Source: Pelagibacteraceae bacterium AG-337-I02 (GTDB taxonomy: Bacteria > Pseudomonadota > Alphaproteobacteria > HIMB59 > GCA-002718135). From it: DNA of 64,000 nt. Shown here piece after piece: positions 1 to 9,675 of this stretch. The notes under the pieces were generated by a model. It searched no databases and was not told the origin of the DNA. It was given only the letters and a program-made list of their open reading frames with translations. The DNA lies in the NCBI GenBank assembly GCA_003282155.1, contig QBZY01000002.1, forward strand, positions 62,001 to 126,000, written 5' to 3'. The position numbers and the translations under genes were made by a program. How positions within the stretch are numbered: position 1 is the first letter of the stretch; every line of letters begins with the position of its first letter.

Positions 1-1
1 A

Positions 2-2392
2 GCTGCAATTGAGGCAGCGGAGAAAAAATTAGATGTTATTTTAGTAGAGCAAGACAGTCTTATTGGAGGAGATCAACTTTCAGATAATGAATTTGATAGC
101 TCACATATTGAAAATCAAATTAAAAACCTTGGTATAAAAGTAATGACTAGGACAACAGCATTTGGATTATACGATAATTGTGTTGTTGGTTTACTGGAAA
201 GAGTAACAGATCATTTATCGTTACCAGATAAAACATTACCACGTCAAAGATTTTGGACTATTAGAGCTAAACATATAATTGTTGGTGCGGGAGCAATAGA
301 AAGACATATTGCATTTAATAATAATGATATTCCTGGCGTAATGACGGTGAATGCTTCAAAGCATTATTTAAATAGATATGGAGTACTAACAGGTAAAAAA
401 ATTGTAATTACTACAAATAATGACTCTGTTTATGAAACTGCAGAACTATTATCTGAAGCTGGAGCAAATGTTACTGTTCTTGACTCACGAACCAATTTTG
501 AAATTGAAACGAACAATACTTTTGAAATTAGAAGAGGGTATGTGCCTTATAATATTAATGGTTCAAAAAAAATTGATAGTTTAGATATATCAAAAAGTGA
601 AAATATTAATAAATCTGAAACAATAAATTGTGATCAAGTCTTATTATCAGGTGGTTGGTCTCCTGCAGTACATTTGTTATCGCATAGAGGTGTAAAGCCT
701 AAATGGGATTATGAAAATGCATGTTTTTTACCAAGTGATACCAAAGAGAATATCACAATGATAGGTTCTTCGAGAGGATTATGGAATAAAAATGATTGTA
801 TTGCTTCTGGAGTTGCAGGCGCTACTGATGCATTAAATCGTTTAGGAATTTCCAAAACAAATTATTTTTTTCCAAAACCTGGTGGATGGAAAAATCCAAT
901 AAAACCACTTTACGAAGTTAAGTATAATAAATCTAGATCAAAAAGTTTTGTTGATTATCAACACGATGTAACTTCAGATGATGTAAGACTGGCACACCGT
1001 GAGGGTTTCATTTCAGTAGAGCATCTTAAAAGATATACAACTTTGGGTATGGCTAACGATCAGGGAAAGATGGGAAACATTATTGGATTATCCTTAATGG
1101 CTGATCTTTTAAATAAAGAAATTCCGGAAGTTGGAACGACAGTATTCAGACCTCCTTATACTCCAATTTCTATTGGAGCTTTAAGTGGAAGAAATGTTGG
1201 AAAACATTTTAGACCATTAAGAGTTACGCCAATGCATCAATGGAATATTGATCATGGTGCTAAAATGATTGAAGTAGGTTTGTACCAAAGACCTTGGTAT
1301 TATCCAAAAGAAAATGAAACTTTAAGTGACTCTTATATAAGAGAAGCAACAACAGTAAGAAGAACAGTTGGTGTTTGTGATGTAACCTCACTAGGTAAGA
1401 TTGCTATTCAAGGACCGGACTCTACCGAATTTTTAAATAGAATTTATTCGAATGGTTTTTCAAAACTACAAGTTGGAAAAGCTAGATACGGTATCATGTT
1501 GCGTGATGACGGTATTGTAATGGATGATGGCACATCTTGGAGATTAGCAGAAAATGAATATTTTATGACGACATCTACAGGTGAAGCTGCAAAAGTAATG
1601 TCATGGTTAGAAGAATTACTTCAAACTAGATGGACAGATCTTAATGTTAATGTGACTAGTATTTCTGAACAATGGGCAGGCGTATCAGTAGCAGGACCTA
1701 AATCGAGAGAAGTTCTTAATAATTGTGTCCAAGATTCTTTAGTTATAACTAATAATCACTTACCTTTTATGGGTGTTACCTCAACTTTTCTTAAAGGTAA
1801 AATGCCTTGTAGAATTGCAAGAATTAGTTTCTCTGGTGAATTAGCTTTTGAAGTTTATGTTAAATCAGATTTTGCTAATACAATGATGGACTTACTTTGG
1901 GAAAATACAAAAAAATATGATGGGTGTTTATATGGATTAGAGGCTTTAGGTGCACTTAGAGTAGAAAAAGGTCATGTGACAGCTGCAGAGCTTGATGGAA
2001 GAGTAACAATCGATGATGCAGGTTTAAGCAAAATGGCTTCTACAAAAAAATCATATATTGGAAGTGCAATGAGAAAACGAGGAGTATTAAAAAATAATGA
2101 TAGAGAAATTCTAGTAGGTTTCTTTCCTGCAAACTTAAGGGAAACTTTTAATGCTGGAACTATTGTGTGTGAACAAAATAATATTAAAGGACAGGGTATT
2201 GGAAGAATAACTTCAGTCACTTATTCTCCAGAACTTAGACATTGGATTGGAATAGGTTTTGTGAAAGGTGGGTTAGATAAATGGAAAGATACCATTTTAG
2301 TTGGAGCAGATCCTGTAAGAAATAAACAAATGAATTTAAAAGTTGTTTCACCACATATGATTGATCCTAAAGGAGAACGAATGTATGCATAG
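2..2392 (+). CDS. soxA: Sarcosine oxidase alpha subunit family protein (5' truncated by window edge)
   Basis: Frame is open from base 2 (AAIEAAEKKLDVILVEQDSLIGGDQLSDNEF...), upstream of the ORF-track ATG at 143. NAD/FAD-binding region followed by a C-terminal GcvT/aminomethyltransferase-like domain; followed by a SoxG-like gene. Confidence 0.88.
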   Translation, partial: AAIEAAEKKLDVILVEQDSLIGGDQLSDNEFDSSHIENQIKNLGIKVMTRTTAFGLYDNCVVGLLERVTDHLSLPDKTLPRQRFWTIRAKHIIVGAGAIERHIAFNNNDIPGVMTVNASKHYLNRYGVLTGKKIVITTNNDSVYETAELLSEAGANVTVLDSRTNFEIETNNTFEIRRGYVPYNINGSKKIDSLDISKSENINKSETINCDQVLLSGGWSPAVHLLSHRGVKPKWDYENACFLPSDTKENITMIGSSRGLWNKNDCIASGVAGATDALNRLGISKTNYFFPKPGGWKNPIKPLYEVKYNKSRSKSFVDYQHDVTSDDVRLAHREGFISVEHLKRYTTLGMANDQGKMGNIIGLSLMADLLNKEIPEVGTTVFRPPYTPISIGALSGRNVGKHFRPLRVTPMHQWNIDHGAKMIEVGLYQRPWYYPKENETLSDSYIREATTVRRTVGVCDVTSLGKIAIQGPDSTEFLNRIYSNGFSKLQVGKARYGIMLRDDGIVMDDGTSWRLAENEYFMTTSTGEAAKVMSWLEELLQTRWTDLNVNVTSISEQWAGVSVAGPKSREVLNNCVQDSLVITNNHLPFMGVTSTFLKGKMPCRIARISFSGELAFEVYVKSDFANTMMDLLWENTKKYDGCLYGLEALGALRVEKGHVTAAELDGRVTIDDAGLSKMASTKKSYIGSAMRKRGVLKNNDREILVGFFPANLRETFNAGTIVCEQNNIKGQGIGRITSVTYSPELRHWIGIGFVKGGLDKWKDTILVGADPVRNKQMNLKVVSPHMIDPKGERMYA

Positions 2393-2942
2393 ACATTCTG
2401 CACTAGAAGCACTTTATAAAATTGGAAAATTCTCAACAAGCGAGAAACAATCTTTAACATTTAAAGAATTAAAAAGTTTGGAAATTATGCAAATTGCTTG
2501 TTGGCCTGATAAAATTGAAGAAATAAATAATTTATTAATAAAAAAGTTAAAAATTAAACATATTCCCGGTTTCAATAAAGGAATTGTTTTTGAGAATAAA
2601 TCATTATGGAGAATGGAACCTTTGAAATGGTGGTTATTTAATAAAGAAATTGAAGTAAGTGAGCAAATAGCAAATACTTTAGATATTTCTCATGCTTTCA
2701 CAGGTATTGAAATTAAAGGAGATAATTCGTCATTATTTTTAAATAGACATCTTCCAATTGATTTAAGATCTAAGAATTTTCCAGACCTATCCTCCGCTAG
2801 TTCGGCTATTCATCATGTAAGTGTTAAGCTATTTAAAATATCCTCAAAAAACTACTGTCTATATATACCGAGAGGTTTTGCTTTATCAATTTGGGAGATC
2901 CTTCTTGAAACAGCAAATCAGTTTGGATATGAAGTATTATAG
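2385..2942 (+). CDS. soxG: Sarcosine oxidase gamma subunit
   Basis: Starts at ATG 2385 (MHRHSALEALYKIG), overlapping the soxA stop; small protein directly after soxA; C-terminal pattern (LPIDLRSKNFP...RGFALSIWEILLE) fits SoxG. Confidence 0.75.
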   Translation: MHRHSALEALYKIGKFSTSEKQSLTFKELKSLEIMQIACWPDKIEEINNLLIKKLKIKHIPGFNKGIVFENKSLWRMEPLKWWLFNKEIEVSEQIANTLDISHAFTGIEIKGDNSSLFLNRHLPIDLRSKNFPDLSSASSAIHHVSVKLFKISSKNYCLYIPRGFALSIWEILLETANQFGYEVL

Positions 2943-2967
2943 AGATAGAAAGATTACCTAAACAATT

Positions 2968-4143
2968 ATGATATTTTCACAAGAAGAATTTAATTCAAGA
3001 ATTGCAAAAGTAAAACAGTCTATGAATAAAATAGGTGTTGATATTCTATTTACTACTGATCCCTCTAATATGAATTATCTAACTGGTTATGATGGATGGT
3101 CATTTTATGTTCCACAAGGAGTAATAATTTCTATAGATGAAGATCAACCATTTTGGTTTGGAAGAAAGCAAGATTCGAATGGAGCAAGGATTACAACTTT
3201 TTTAAATGAAGAAAATATATTTGGTTATCCTGAGCGACTTATTCAATCACCACCATTACATCCATATGATTATGTAGTTAAATTATTTAAAGACAAAAAT
3301 TGGTCAAGTAAAAATATTGGTGTCGAAATGGATAGCTATTATTATACTGCAGAAAATCATAGGAGATTAAAAGATAATTTAACGAATGCTAAATTTATTA
3401 ATGCACATCTTCTAATTAATTGGGTCAGATATGTAAAATCTGAAAATGAAATAAAATTTATGAAAGATGCTGGCATACTTGTGAAAGCAGGAATGACAAC
3501 AGCATTTGATTCAATAAAAGAAGGTGTAAAACAAAGTACAGTTGCAGGAAAAATTCAAAATACTCTCATTGCTGGAAATGATTTAACACAAATGGGAGGA
3601 GAATATTCAGGTTTAGGTATAATACTTGCAAGTGGGAGATCAGCATCAGCGTCACACTTAACTCCTAGTGATAAAAAATTTGAAAATAATGAAGGAACAA
3701 TTATTGAATTAGGTGGTGTGAAACATCGTTATCACTGTGCTTTATCCAGAACTGTGTATATTGGTAAACCTGATCCAAAGATATCGGATACATTAAAAAT
3801 AACAAATGAAGGTATTGAGAAAGCTTTAGAACAAACAAATCCAGGTAATAGTTGTCATAATGTTGCTGTTGCTTTTTGGTCAGTATTAGAAAAATATGGA
3901 TTAGAAAAAGAGTCAAGAGCTGGTTACTCAATTGGTATTGGTTATCCTCCTGATTGGGGAGAACACACACTTAGTATTCGAAAAAATGAAAAGACACTTT
4001 TAGAGCCTAATGTTACCTATCATCTTATGTGTGGAATGTGGATGGATACATGGGGATTAGAACTAAGTGAATCAGTTAGGGTGACAGAGTCAGGTTACGA
4101 ATTACTTACTCAAGTCCCTAGAGATTTGCATATAATAAATTAA
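2968..4143 (+). CDS. M24 family (creatinase / ectoine hydrolase DoeA-like) protein
   Basis: Pita-bread-fold features; motifs IIELGGVKHRYHCALSRTVYIG and GYPPDWGEHTLSIR resemble DoeA-type proteins; canonical Asp metal ligands appear absent. Confidence 0.75.
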   Translation: MIFSQEEFNSRIAKVKQSMNKIGVDILFTTDPSNMNYLTGYDGWSFYVPQGVIISIDEDQPFWFGRKQDSNGARITTFLNEENIFGYPERLIQSPPLHPYDYVVKLFKDKNWSSKNIGVEMDSYYYTAENHRRLKDNLTNAKFINAHLLINWVRYVKSENEIKFMKDAGILVKAGMTTAFDSIKEGVKQSTVAGKIQNTLIAGNDLTQMGGEYSGLGIILASGRSASASHLTPSDKKFENNEGTIIELGGVKHRYHCALSRTVYIGKPDPKISDTLKITNEGIEKALEQTNPGNSCHNVAVAFWSVLEKYGLEKESRAGYSIGIGYPPDWGEHTLSIRKNEKTLLEPNVTYHLMCGMWMDTWGLELSESVRVTESGYELLTQVPRDLHIIN

Positions 4144-4856
4144 TCATTTGCATCACCACCTCCAGCACCTTTGGCTCTAGATTCCTCTGATTCAGGTACA
4201 AAAGTTCTAAAAGCTATCTTAGATATTTGATCCCAAGATTTTTTATCAGGATTTATGCCTTCAGACAGCAAATTATTTATATTTGATGATGGAATATTAA
4301 TATCTAACTTTTGTTCATTTAAAATATTTTTTGTAAGTAAAAGATCAAAATTTCTTTGATAATTTGTAGAGATAATATCTCTATTAATACTAATATTTTT
4401 ATTTGTTATTTGAGCATCAACTTTTTGATCTAACAAAAACTGTGAATTGATATTTTTTTTTGCATACTTATAAAGCAAAGGTATTAGGAATATGGGATCA
4501 TTGCAATTTTTTAAAGTTAATTTTAAATTTTCTTTTTTATCTACTTTTGATATTAAATAATCAATTAATCCTGGCCCTATCATTAATGAAGACTTATTAT
4601 TACAATCAAACTCATCATTTATATTTGATGGATCTATGCTGGCATTAAAAGTGTTATCTAATTCTTTAATTTTTAATGTTAATAATTTAATTCCGTCTAA
4701 ACCATGTATTTCAAGCCAAGTTGTAATAAATGCAGCATCTTCATCTGATCCATACGTGAACCCTAATCCTGAAAAAGCTCGCTGTGAATTAGTGTAGACT
4801 TCATAGTAAGAGTAACTCACAGATATTAATATGAATTCATTGTTGCAAAACCCCAT
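4140..4856 (-). CDS. DUF3726-like protein of unknown function
   Basis: 238 aa; N-terminal RAFSGLGFTYGSDEDAAFITTWLEIHG and C-terminal WDQISKIAFRTFVPESEESRAKGAGGGDAND match my recollection of the DUF3726 pattern. Overlaps upstream gene by 31 nt. Confidence 0.5.
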   Translation of the reverse strand: MGFCNNEFILISVSYSYYEVYTNSQRAFSGLGFTYGSDEDAAFITTWLEIHGLDGIKLLTLKIKELDNTFNASIDPSNINDEFDCNNKSSLMIGPGLIDYLISKVDKKENLKLTLKNCNDPIFLIPLLYKYAKKNINSQFLLDQKVDAQITNKNISINRDIISTNYQRNFDLLLTKNILNEQKLDINIPSSNINNLLSEGINPDKKSWDQISKIAFRTFVPESEESRAKGAGGGDAND

Positions 4857-6490
4857 TCATCAACATTTTTATTATTTAGATCTGATAAATAAGGAGCTCC
4901 AGAAAAAAAACTTACTCTTAACCATCTATCTGACTTAGGATCATATCGATTGGCACCAAAAAAAGATAATTTAAATCTTAACATATCAATCGGTATTGTT
5001 TTTTTATCGAGAATATTATCTTGAACTTCCGAATAAGGATAATTTTTTAAAGATTGTATTCTTTTAACAATTCCTCTGTATTGAGGATATGTTAATAAAA
5101 ATTCACAAATTAATTGATTTTCATCTATATTTTTAATTTGCTTAAATAAATCATTAACCATTTTTGCAATTCCTAAATTTTGCTCTAATTCACTTCCTTG
5201 TTCATTATATCTTTCACCTAATCTAGGTTCTAACTTTGCTGCTGAAACATACCAAAATAAATAATTGCTATTTTTGTTATTAAAATTAATATTTTTTATC
5301 CAAGAATATTTTTCAATGATTATTTTATTCAAATCTCCAATAGATTGATTTCCATTAATATCCATTATCTCCTCATCTGCCATATCTTCTGCTAGTTTCT
5401 CTGATACTTGAGGATACAATTCAATTAGTTGTACTCTCGCAATTTCTTGAGTATCATTATTAAAATTCGAATCACAATAATCTAAGATATCTAACCATTT
5501 AAATTTTTGAGAAAGATCTAGGTCATTAATATAAAAAATATATTTTTTTAAATCCTCAGTAGTTAATTTATTTTTATTAATTTGGAATTGATCACTTGTG
5601 CTTACTTCTTCAAGATAATTTAAAGCTTTATTCAAAAGTTTTTTATACTTTTCAAAAACTATATTATCTAAATTAATTTGAGCAATTTCCTGTAATGTCT
5701 TTGTGTATTGAATCATCCATTTATTAATCAACTTTGGATGTTTAATAATAAAAGGTGCCATGCCTAAACCTGTTGAATTACCAATACCAAAATGTTGTTT
5801 AATATTTCTATCTAATTTTACAGCCTTTTCTGGATTAATTTGCTTTGCAACATGTTCAACTAATTCTACACTAAATTCTCTGATTAAATATACCGACAAC
5901 ATTTCTGCCCTAAAAGGTTGATTGAAAACAGTTGTATTTTTTGTATTAGTAAAATCTGATAAACCAAATTTACCGCTACCATAAACAGCAGTAGTTCTTA
6001 ATAAATACCCAACTTTATTTATTTCATTTATATCTGGCTGATTACCTTTTGAAAGACAATCAACAACATACTGAAACAATCTAACACTTTTATTTGCTCT
6101 GCTAAGAATCAACTCGTCTGGAGAGTTTCGTCCCGATTCTTGAAGAGGAATAGTTTTTTTTAATCTGTTTAGGTCTTCGTTTGATAATTTACCTATATGT
6201 AAAGTATAGGCTGTATCCCATTTATCAGCAATAACTCTATCACTTCTTTCTTTATCATCTAGAAACGCAGAGAAGCATACAAGTGAATAAGTATCTTTAT
6301 TAATAATAATTTCATAAACAACTGTACCATAACCATCTTTATCTAAATCAAATTTTGATTTATGTATTTCCCAGTTGTCATTAATTAATCTTCTTAACAT
6401 GCTTCTAGAAAAGCTTAAGCGTGAGGGATAACGTGATCCCATTCTTGATAGTTTCATGAAGCTATCGTTATCTCTTACTTTTTGTAACAT
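4826..6490 (-). CDS. Conserved hypothetical protein, 554 aa, translationally coupled with DUF3726-like gene
   Basis: Long intact ORF; YSLVCFSAFLDDKERSDRVIADKWD, LLRTTAVYGSGKFG and GNSTGLGMAPFIIKHP look like conserved blocks; no named family recognised. Confidence 0.8.
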   Translation of the reverse strand: MLQKVRDNDSFMKLSRMGSRYPSRLSFSRSMLRRLINDNWEIHKSKFDLDKDGYGTVVYEIIINKDTYSLVCFSAFLDDKERSDRVIADKWDTAYTLHIGKLSNEDLNRLKKTIPLQESGRNSPDELILSRANKSVRLFQYVVDCLSKGNQPDINEINKVGYLLRTTAVYGSGKFGLSDFTNTKNTTVFNQPFRAEMLSVYLIREFSVELVEHVAKQINPEKAVKLDRNIKQHFGIGNSTGLGMAPFIIKHPKLINKWMIQYTKTLQEIAQINLDNIVFEKYKKLLNKALNYLEEVSTSDQFQINKNKLTTEDLKKYIFYINDLDLSQKFKWLDILDYCDSNFNNDTQEIARVQLIELYPQVSEKLAEDMADEEIMDINGNQSIGDLNKIIIEKYSWIKNINFNNKNSNYLFWYVSAAKLEPRLGERYNEQGSELEQNLGIAKMVNDLFKQIKNIDENQLICEFLLTYPQYRGIVKRIQSLKNYPYSEVQDNILDKKTIPIDMLRFKLSFFGANRYDPKSDRWLRVSFFSGAPYLSDLNNKNVDEWGFATMNSY

Positions 6491-6544
6491 TTATTAAATA
6501 TGTATAGTTAATTTTAGTTTTTTCATTAATAGAAGTATTAATCT

Positions 6545-7531
6545 ATGTCAAAAATAAGTGAAGATATACTTTTAATTGATGGTCTCGAGTATTGTAATTG
6601 GAATAGGGAATTATTTGAAAATGCCAACCAAGCTGGATTAACTGCAATCCATGTAACATTAGTTTATTGGGAAAATACCGAAGAGTCATTTGAAAAAATT
6701 AATTATTGGCACCGTCTTTTCAAAGAGCACCATGATATTATTGCTCACGCAAAATCTACAGATGATATTATAAATGCTAAACAAAATAATAAAGTAGCGA
6801 TTATTTTTGGTTTTCAAAATTCTGCCCCCATTGCTAATGATATATTTTTGATTGAAAAATTTTTTGAAGCAGGTGTAAGATTCATGCAACTAACTTATAA
6901 TAATCAAACTCCACTTGCTGGAGGATGTTTTGAGCCAAAAGATTCGGGTGTTTCACGATTTGGAAAAGCTGTTATTGAAGAAATGAATCGTCTTGGAATG
7001 ATTGTAGACTTAAGTCATGCAGGTAAGCAAACTTGTCTTGATGCAATTGAAACTTCAAAAAAACCAGTGGCAATTTCTCATGCTAATCCAAGCTTCTTTC
7101 ACAAATCGAAAAGAAACATTGATACAGATATTTTAAAAAAACTTGTTAAAAAAAATGGTTTTATTGGTTTAAGTTTATATCCTTACCATCTTAAAAATTT
7201 AGGTGATTGCACCATAGAAGATTTTTGTGAAATGATTAATGAGTTAGTAAACTTAATTGGTGAAGATAATATTGGAATAGGGTCTGATCTTTGTTTAAAT
7301 TGGTCTGACGATGTAGTTATGTGGATGAGAAATGGGAAGTGGACAAAAGATATTGATTACGGTGAATCTAAAGATAAAAACCCTAAATGGCCAAAGTTAC
7401 CCAGTTGGTATACACAACCAAGTGATTTAAATAATTTATTTAATTTAATGTGTAAAAATAATATTCCAGAAAAAGTTTCCACAAAAATCATTGGTCAGAA
7501 TTGGTTTAACTTTATGAAAAATCAATTTTAA
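6545..7531 (+). CDS. Membrane dipeptidase (peptidase family M19)
   Basis: GVRFMQLTYNNQTPLAGGC, GMIVDLSHAG, VAISHANPS and IGIGSDLCL motifs of renal-dipeptidase-like M19 enzymes. Confidence 0.85.
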   Translation: MSKISEDILLIDGLEYCNWNRELFENANQAGLTAIHVTLVYWENTEESFEKINYWHRLFKEHHDIIAHAKSTDDIINAKQNNKVAIIFGFQNSAPIANDIFLIEKFFEAGVRFMQLTYNNQTPLAGGCFEPKDSGVSRFGKAVIEEMNRLGMIVDLSHAGKQTCLDAIETSKKPVAISHANPSFFHKSKRNIDTDILKKLVKKNGFIGLSLYPYHLKNLGDCTIEDFCEMINELVNLIGEDNIGIGSDLCLNWSDDVVMWMRNGKWTKDIDYGESKDKNPKWPKLPSWYTQPSDLNNLFNLMCKNNIPEKVSTKIIGQNWFNFMKNQF

Positions 7532-8391
7532 TTTCTACTACTAATAAAAGAAGCAGATAATAAACTTAATATTACAATAGAAGCCCCAATTATTTGATAA
7601 GTTTCTAAATTTTCCTTTAATAAAAAAACAGCGCCAAGTACACCCACCACGGGCTCTAAGTATAAAAATAAAGCTGTATATGATTGACCAATTTTTGGAA
7701 TAGCAATTAATTGAGACAACAGTGCTAAACTATAACAAATTGAAGGAATTAAAATCAAAAGATAAATACCGATATCAAAATTAAAATTTAAAGAAAAAAA
7801 TATTTTTAATATTACAAAAAAGAAAATAGTATTAAAAATATTTATAAATATATTTATTGGTATGGGTGATATCCCCTTTAATGACATTTTTTGATTTGTT
7901 ACAATCATGCTTGTAGCTCCAAGAGAAGCAAGAAAAGCTAAAAAAATACCTACAAAATTTATTACTTTTAAAGATGGTCCTAAAACTAAAATAATTCCCA
8001 AAAATGTTAAAAAAAAAAGAATTTTTACAGTCAAATAAATTTTTTCCTTATCAATAATAATTGAATATAAAAGTACATATATTGGATAAAGACAAAATAT
8101 AAGGATAGTAAGACTTACCTCGATAAATATAACTGAAGTTAATAATCCTAGGGTTAAAAATATTGAACCAACTGAAATCAATAAAAAGTAATTTATATTT
8201 TTTTTAAAATTACTAAGAAGATTTTTTTGATAAGGTATAAAAGGTAATATTATAATTGAAGCAACTATATATCGTAAAAAAATAGCTAAACCTACTGATG
8301 CACCTGCATTATAAGCTATTTTAGTAGTAGGCCCAATTAGGCCAAATAAAATTCCAGCAACTAAAGCAAAAATAACTCCAAATATGAACAT
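7528..8391 (-). CDS. EamA/DMT family transporter
   Basis: 287 aa, about 10 hydrophobic helices, two-repeat EamA-like architecture (LGAVFLLKENLETYQIIGASIVILSLL). Confidence 0.8.
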   Translation of the reverse strand: MFIFGVIFALVAGILFGLIGPTTKIAYNAGASVGLAIFLRYIVASIIILPFIPYQKNLLSNFKKNINYFLLISVGSIFLTLGLLTSVIFIEVSLTILIFCLYPIYVLLYSIIIDKEKIYLTVKILFFLTFLGIILVLGPSLKVINFVGIFLAFLASLGATSMIVTNQKMSLKGISPIPINIFINIFNTIFFFVILKIFFSLNFNFDIGIYLLILIPSICYSLALLSQLIAIPKIGQSYTALFLYLEPVVGVLGAVFLLKENLETYQIIGASIVILSLLSASFISSRN

Positions 8392-8457
8392 TTTTTAAAT
8401 TAACTTTTGACTATTTGGTTTCGTCCAGTTATTCAAGCATCAATACAAATATTTAAT

Positions 8458-9546
8458 ATGAATAATCCATCTCAAAGTTTCGTAAAATTTGAAAAGATTG
8501 ATAAAAGTTATGATGGAGAAGTACTGGTAGTAAAAAACTTAAACTTGGATATTGCTAAAGGTGAATTTGTAACAATGTTGGGTCCATCAGGATCAGGTAA
8601 AACAACAACTTTGATGATGTTAGCTGGATTTGAAACACCTACAAATGGTGAAATATTCTTAGATTCTAAACCAATAAGTAAAATACCTCCTTATGAAAGA
8701 GAAATTGGAATGGTATTTCAAAATTATGCTTTATTTCCTCACATGACAGTTGAAGAAAATTTATCCTTTCCTTTAGAAGTTAGAAAAATACCAAAACCTG
8801 AGACAAAAGAAAAAGTACAGAAGGCACTTGATATGGTTGAGCTTGGTAATTTTGGTACAAGATTTCCAGCACAATTATCCGGAGGTCAACAGCAAAGAGT
8901 TGCTTTAGCTAGAGCACTTGTCTTTGAACCACGTTTGGTATTAATGGATGAACCTCTAGGCGCCCTTGATAAAAATTTACGTGAACAAATGCAATATGAA
9001 ATAAAACATATCCATGACAGAATAGGAATTACAGTAGTATATGTTACACATGATCAAAGTGAAGCGCTAACAATGTCAAATAGAATAGCTGTTTTTAATG
9101 ATGGAGTTGTACAACAATTATCGACACCAGATATTTTATATGAAAAACCTGAAAACTCATTTGTTGCCAAATTTATTGGAGAAAATAATACTCTTAACGG
9201 AGTGGTAACAGATGTTAATGGAGAATCATGTACAGTTGAACTTGATAATGGTTTTGGAAAAGTAAAAGCATTAAAAATAAATGTAAATGAAAAAGGTGAC
9301 AAAACTCAACTTTCAATAAGACCAGAAAGAGTTACTATTGACAGTACAAATCCAGAATCAAATAATTTTGAAGGTAAGATTCAAGAATTAATATATTTAG
9401 GCGATCATATAAGAGCAAGATTAAACGTTTGTGGAAATGATGAATTTATTGTGAAAGTTCCAAACGAAGGAAGTTTTAGTCATAAAGAGGGAGACTTACT
9501 AAATTTAAGCTGGAATCCTGATGATGTTAGGGCTCTCGACATTTAG
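8458..9546 (+). CDS. ABC transporter ATP-binding protein, spermidine/putrescine (PotA) type
   Basis: Walker A GPSGSGKTT, LSGGQQQRVALARAL, Walker B LVLMDEP, C-terminal TOBE-like region. Probable start ATG 8458 (MNNPSQSFVKFEKI) rather than 8407. Confidence 0.9.
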   Translation: MNNPSQSFVKFEKIDKSYDGEVLVVKNLNLDIAKGEFVTMLGPSGSGKTTTLMMLAGFETPTNGEIFLDSKPISKIPPYEREIGMVFQNYALFPHMTVEENLSFPLEVRKIPKPETKEKVQKALDMVELGNFGTRFPAQLSGGQQQRVALARALVFEPRLVLMDEPLGALDKNLREQMQYEIKHIHDRIGITVVYVTHDQSEALTMSNRIAVFNDGVVQQLSTPDILYEKPENSFVAKFIGENNTLNGVVTDVNGESCTVELDNGFGKVKALKINVNEKGDKTQLSIRPERVTIDSTNPESNNFEGKIQELIYLGDHIRARLNVCGNDEFIVKVPNEGSFSHKEGDLLNLSWNPDDVRALDI

Positions 9547-9566
9547 ATATAAAATATCCATAGATT

Positions 9567-9602
9567 TAGGCCTTTTTTTTTATTTTTAAGCCTTTTTTTT
9601 AA
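9567..9602 (+). terminator. Possible weak rho-independent terminator after the ATPase gene
   Basis: AGGCcTT ... AAGCCT followed by a T-tract; imperfect stem with a bulge. Confidence 0.3.
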
Positions 9603-9675
9603 TTTAGCTACATGTTATTACTTACCCATTACGGACATAATCTTAAGATTAATTAATAAAAATAGGAGGATATAT

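Noticed and set aside
143-145. ATG at 143 as start of the soxA-like gene
   Set aside because: The frame is open and coding-like from base 2, including an FAD/NAD-binding segment; the gene begins before the window.
4826-4856. Possible frameshift splitting one long minus-strand protein into the 554-aa and 238-aa ORFs
   Set aside because: The 238-aa product looks like a complete DUF3726-size protein with its own N-terminal motif; a 31-nt overlap is compatible with translational coupling. Alignment to homologues would settle it.
9567-9602. Direct repeat of GCC plus T-runs as a special repeat element
   Set aside because: Best explained as a weak terminator plus homopolymer-rich intergenic DNA; kept only as a low-confidence terminator.
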